Part shown: piece by piece, positions 61,478 through 64,000 of the stretch | Position numbering within the stretch: position 1 is the stretch's first letter | How the letters are laid out: each line of letters starts with the position of its first letter | From: Aedoeadaptatus coxii | Lineage (GTDB): Bacteria > Bacillota > Clostridia > Tissierellales > Peptoniphilaceae | Reading direction: 5' to 3' (one strand) | Length of the DNA stretch: 64,000 nt | Assembly: GCF_903819215.1 (NCBI RefSeq) | Contig: NZ_CAIJCT010000016.1 | Notes under the pieces: model-generated | Seen by the model: the letters and a program-made list of their open reading frames with translations, nothing else | Databases searched by the model: none | What the model was told of the DNA's origin: nothing | Made by a program: the position numbers and the translations under genes

Positions 61478-61693
61478 ATGAAAAATTTAATAACAAAGAT
61501 CTTGTACTTTGCCGTCATCGTCATCAGCAGCATAATAGCGAACTACTTCGTTTCTATGAGGATCTACGGCCATTGGCAGTTCAGTGACTATTATAAAAAT
61601 TCCTTTTATTGGATCTTTATGGGAGCTACTTTGTTTTTCAGCGTCCTCTTTTCCGCTGTCTTTAACCACAGAAAAAAGACAAAACGCAAATAA
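61478..61693 (+). CDS. Small membrane protein, copy 2 of a tandem pair
   Basis: This 71-residue protein has two predicted membrane helices (about 7-24 and 44-61) separated by SMRIYGHWQFSDYYKNSFYW, with a basic tail HRKKTKRK. The loop motif R-x-YG-x-WQFSD-[FY]-Y matches copy 1 while the helices have diverged. ATG 61478 lies 7 bases after GAGAGG; the frame is open further up but that part is the duplicated fossil. The family is unknown to me. Confidence 0.7.
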   Translation: MKNLITKILYFAVIVISSIIANYFVSMRIYGHWQFSDYYKNSFYWIFMGATLFFSVLFSAVFNHRKKTKRK

Positions 61694-61715
61694 TTATGAT
61701 TCTGGCCACTATAAA

Positions 61716-61746
61716 ACCCGGAGACGACAATTGTCTCCGGGTTCTT
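61716..61746. terminator. Bidirectional terminator between small protein copy 2 and dppF
   Basis: ACCCGGAGAC (61716-61725) pairs with GTCTCCGGGT (61733-61742). T-rich sequence follows on both strands, so it can serve the small gene and the convergent transporter operon. Confidence 0.82.
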
Positions 61747-62553
61747 TTATTTGCAATGAGGATCCAAGGGCGGTACCGCCGAAAGAAGTTTTTTCGTGTA
61801 GTCCTCTTGAGGACTCTTCATAATACTATCTCGATCGTTGATCTCCACGAGTTTTCCATGGTACATGACGCCGATACGATCGGAAATATGTTCTACAACG
61901 GCGATGTCGTGGGAAATAAAGAGATAGCTCAGGTTGCGCTCTTCTTGTAATTCTTCCAAGAGATTAATGATCTGCGCCTGAATGGACACGTCCAATGCCG
62001 AGGTGGGTTCGTCGGCTAAAATCAACGTAGGTTCCACGACGAGGGCGCGAGCGATACCGATGCGTTGACGTTGACCGCCGGAAAATTCGTGGGGGAAGCG
62101 ACCGAAGTGAGTTTCGGAAAGACCGCAGAGGGAGAGAGTTTCCTCCGCTCGCCTGCGAATCTCCGCCCGATCCAAATCGCCGTTTAAGTTAATCAAAGGT
62201 TCCATGACGATTTCCCTCGCGCTCATTTGAGGATTTAACGAACTGTAAGGATCTTGAAAAATCATTTGAACATCTCGGCGAATAGCTTTTAGTTCCTTAC
62301 CATCCGCTTTTAAGACATCCTTCCCCTTGTAGAGAATAGAGCCCCTCGCTTTTCCGTAAAGCCCTAAGATGCAACGTGCGAGCGTGGACTTTCCGCTTCC
62401 GCTTTCGCCGACGATGCCGAGGGTTTCTTTTTCTCCCAATGTAAAGGACACATCGTCCACAGCGCGAAACATTTTTTGGCTTTGACCGAAGATATTCTTT
62501 TTGCCGACGGGAAATTCCTGAACTAAATGGTTGACTTCAAGTAATTTATTCAC
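61747..62553 (-). CDS. dppF: Peptide ABC transporter ATPase, DppF/OppF type
   Basis: This 268-residue ATPase has Walker A GESGSGKSTLARC, signature FSGGQRQRIGIARAL, Walker B ILADEPTSALD and the H-loop region LFISHDIAVV. It stops soon after YTKKLLSAVPPLDPHCK, so it lacks the longer C-terminal extension with cysteines found in many OppF proteins. The GTG start overlaps the dppD stop by 8 bases. It energises import of di/oligopeptides or nickel-like substrates with DppD. Confidence 0.92.
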   Translation of the reverse strand: MNKLLEVNHLVQEFPVGKKNIFGQSQKMFRAVDDVSFTLGEKETLGIVGESGSGKSTLARCILGLYGKARGSILYKGKDVLKADGKELKAIRRDVQMIFQDPYSSLNPQMSAREIVMEPLINLNGDLDRAEIRRRAEETLSLCGLSETHFGRFPHEFSGGQRQRIGIARALVVEPTLILADEPTSALDVSIQAQIINLLEELQEERNLSYLFISHDIAVVEHISDRIGVMYHGKLVEINDRDSIMKSPQEDYTKKLLSAVPPLDPHCK

Positions 62554-63523
62554 AGCTTTCCCCCTCGTATAAAAAGCAGGCGACGCAATGGCCGGGATAT
62601 TGCGCCCTCAGCTTCGGCACTTCTTCTCTGCATTTATCCATGCGGCTTTCGCAGCGGGAGTAGAAGGGGCAATGCCCTTCCATTTCCGACGGAGGCGGCA
62701 CATTGCCCGGAATATTGTAGAGTTTTTCTCCCCGATTTTCCAAAGTGGGTCGCGCCCGTAAAAGCCCCTTGGTGTAAGGGTGCATGGGCTTGTCGAAAAT
62801 CGTGCAGACGTCGGATTTTTCCATGACCCGACCGCCGTACATCACCACCACATTGTCCGCCATTTGCGCCACGACGCCGAGATCGTGGGTAATGAGCATA
62901 ATGGAGGTGTTGAGATTGCGCTTTAAATCGTCCATAAGTTCCAGCACTTCTTTTTGAATGGTCACATCCAGTGCCGTTGTCGGTTCGTCGGCGATTAAAA
63001 GCTTCGGCGACGATGCCAGGGCGATGGCGATCATGACCCGTTGCCGTTGACCGCCGGAAAGTTCGTGGGGATAGCTTTTAGCTTTGTTGGCGGCGTCGTC
63101 GATTTCCACCATTTCCAACATTTCTATGGTTTTTTTCTTCGCCTCTTCTTTGGAAAGGCCCATAATGCGGCGATAGACTTCTTCGATTTGAAAGCCTACT
63201 TTAAGCGCCGGATTTAAACTGGTCATAGGTTCTTGGAAGATCATGGCCAGATCGCGACTTCTAAGTTTGCGCCGCTCCACGGGATCCATGTCGAGGATAT
63301 TTTTCCCCTGATAGAGAATTTCTCCTTCGTCGATTTTTCCCATGGGCCGCGGCAAAAGACCCATAAGGGAAAGGGCGGTGACGCTTTTGCCGCTGCCGCT
63401 TTCGCCGACGACAGCAAGGGTGGAGCCTTCGGGAATGGAAAAGCTCACGCCGTTTACAGCGTGGACTACACCCTTATCCGTATAAAAGGAAGTATGGAGA
63501 TTTTTAAATTCGATTAAATTCAC
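62546..63523 (-). CDS. dppD: Peptide ABC transporter ATPase, DppD/OppD type
   Basis: This 325-residue ATPase has Walker A GESGSGKSVTALS, signature LSGGQRQRVMIA, Walker B LIADEPTTALD and the C-terminal oligopeptide/dipeptide domain with cysteines (HCPFYSRCESRMDKC, HCVAC), which in related proteins can bind an Fe-S cluster. The GTG start is 2 bases after the permease stop and uses AAAGGGGG within it. Confidence 0.93.
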   Translation of the reverse strand: MNLIEFKNLHTSFYTDKGVVHAVNGVSFSIPEGSTLAVVGESGSGKSVTALSLMGLLPRPMGKIDEGEILYQGKNILDMDPVERRKLRSRDLAMIFQEPMTSLNPALKVGFQIEEVYRRIMGLSKEEAKKKTIEMLEMVEIDDAANKAKSYPHELSGGQRQRVMIAIALASSPKLLIADEPTTALDVTIQKEVLELMDDLKRNLNTSIMLITHDLGVVAQMADNVVVMYGGRVMEKSDVCTIFDKPMHPYTKGLLRARPTLENRGEKLYNIPGNVPPPSEMEGHCPFYSRCESRMDKCREEVPKLRAQYPGHCVACFLYEGESCE

Positions 63524-63525
63524 AG

Positions 63526-64000
63526 CTACCCCCTTTGTTTAACATCCAGCGTATCGCTGAGTCCGTCGCCGAAAAGATTCAGCGAAAAGATCGTAAGGGC
63601 GATGGCGAGGCCGGGGAAAATGGTCATGTGGGGATAATCCCGAATATAACTTCTCCCTTGAGAAAGCATGCCGCCCCATTCCGGTGTCGGCGGTTGCACG
63701 CCGAGACCGATAAAGCTCAAGCTCGCCGCCTGCAAAATCGCCGTACCCACGCCCAAGGTGGCCTGTACGATAATCGGCCCCGTGCAGTTGGGCAGAATAT
63801 GGCGAAAGATCAGGCGAAAATTACTCGCCCCGCCAATCTTTGCCGCCTCCACATATTCCTGCTCTTTTACGGAAAGCACGCTGGCCCTTACGATGCGGGC
63901 GTAATTTGTAATGCTCGAAAGGGACACAGCGAGGATTAAATTGCGAATCCCCGTGCCCAAGACGGCGGAAATAGCGATGGCTAAAATTAACGACGGTATG
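63526..64000 (-). CDS. dppC: Peptide ABC transporter permease, DppC/OppC type (partial)
   Basis: Only the C-terminal 157 codons are inside the window; the frame stays open to base 64000. It has the permease EAA loop EYVEAAKIGGASNFRLIFRH that contacts the ATPases, and the closing LNLFGDGLSDTLD motif of the DppC/OppC family. It is the upstream gene of dppD and dppF; further permease and binding-protein genes probably lie beyond the window. Confidence 0.92.
   Translation of the reverse strand, partial: IPSLILAIAISAVLGTGIRNLILAVSLSSITNYARIVRASVLSVKEQEYVEAAKIGGASNFRLIFRHILPNCTGPIIVQATLGVGTAILQAASLSFIGLGVQPPTPEWGGMLSQGRSYIRDYPHMTIFPGLAIALTIFSLNLFGDGLSDTLDVKQRG

Larger units (their letters stand above)
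61013..61776. repeat. Two-copy tandem duplication spanning ggt 3' end, small gene, terminator and dppF 3' end
   Basis: GGCGGTAC occurs at 61013, 61378 and 61769, bounding two units of 365 and 391 bases. Each unit runs: ggt C-terminal codons (GGTEKRCDGYIAV), a small membrane-protein gene, a CCGGAGAC/GTCTCCGG terminator, then TTTATTTGCAATGAGGAT, the reverse complement of the dppF 3' end. The shared GGCGGTAC present in both flanking genes is the likely recombination point. Confidence 0.9.

Noticed and set aside
1..64000. Search by eye for tRNA, rRNA, IS elements, prophage or integrase genes
   Set aside because: No cloverleaf-like sequences, ribosomal RNA stretches, transposase motifs or attachment-site duplications were seen in the intergenic regions.

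Overview
The window looks like a low-GC-lineage Firmicute of roughly even base composition, most likely a strictly anaerobic, amino-acid-fermenting member of the Tissierellia/Peptoniphilaceae type. This is inferred from gene content: a Stickland-type 2-hydroxyacyl-CoA dehydratase module with Etf, CoA-transferases, a V/A-type ATPase, a membrane pyrophosphatase, a class B sortase with an LPXTG surface protein, and strong AGGAGG ribosome binding sites. No rRNA, tRNA, CRISPR array, IS element or prophage was seen.

Layout. 1-4.9 kb: end of a GntP permease, then CoA-transferase, crotonase, MaoC-type hydratase and a second, paralogous CoA-transferase. 4.9-7.9 kb (minus): a DUF438/hemerythrin-like protein and an acyl-CoA synthetase. 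8.2-20.5 kb: a GntR/FCD regulator followed by a complete reductive branch of leucine-type fermentation in the order hadA-hadI-hadB-hadC, D-2-hydroxyacid dehydrogenase, BrnQ carrier, aminotransferase, then acyl-CoA dehydrogenase-etfB-etfA under its own promoter. Three near-identical boxes, CT(A/G)GTA(T/C)ACAAG, at the synthetase, gntR and acyl-CoA dehydrogenase promoters suggest one regulon. 20.6-26.9 kb: aminotransferase, M20 amidohydrolase, omega-amidase-like hydrolase, asd, divergent hom, and an Lrp/AsnC regulator. 27.3-35.8 kb: a nine-gene V/A-type ATPase operon. 35.8-48.2 kb: Nudix hydrolase, AGCS symporter, Na/Pi cotransporter with PhoU domain, the TelA/XpaC pair, a DEAD-box helicase, a GNAT acetyltransferase, DnaD- and DnaI-like replication proteins and a further aminotransferase. 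48.4-56.6 kb: a 2494-residue LPXTG surface protein and its adjacent class B sortase. 57.0-64 kb: K+-dependent-type membrane pyrophosphatase, SecG, a YwrD-type gamma-glutamyltransferase, two small tandem-duplicated membrane proteins, and a DppC/D/F-like peptide transporter running off the right edge.

How it fits together. Amino acids or peptides enter through BrnQ, AGCS and the Dpp-type importer. Aminotransferases make 2-oxoacids, which the dehydrogenase/HadA/HadBC/HadI/acyl-CoA dehydrogenase/Etf chain reduces to the saturated acid. The V/A-ATPase and pyrophosphatase manage ion gradients.

Most unusual items: (1) HadC has lost all three cysteines that normally hold the beta-subunit [4Fe-4S] cluster; (2) a tandem duplication at 61.0-61.8 kb that left fossil 3' ends of both flanking genes and produced two diverged small membrane proteins; (3) the three-site GntR regulon; (4) a V-ATPase c subunit whose N-terminal part looks like a removable leader; (5) a giant LPXTG protein paired with a class B rather than class A/C sortase; (6) a mirror-image divergent asd/hom promoter.
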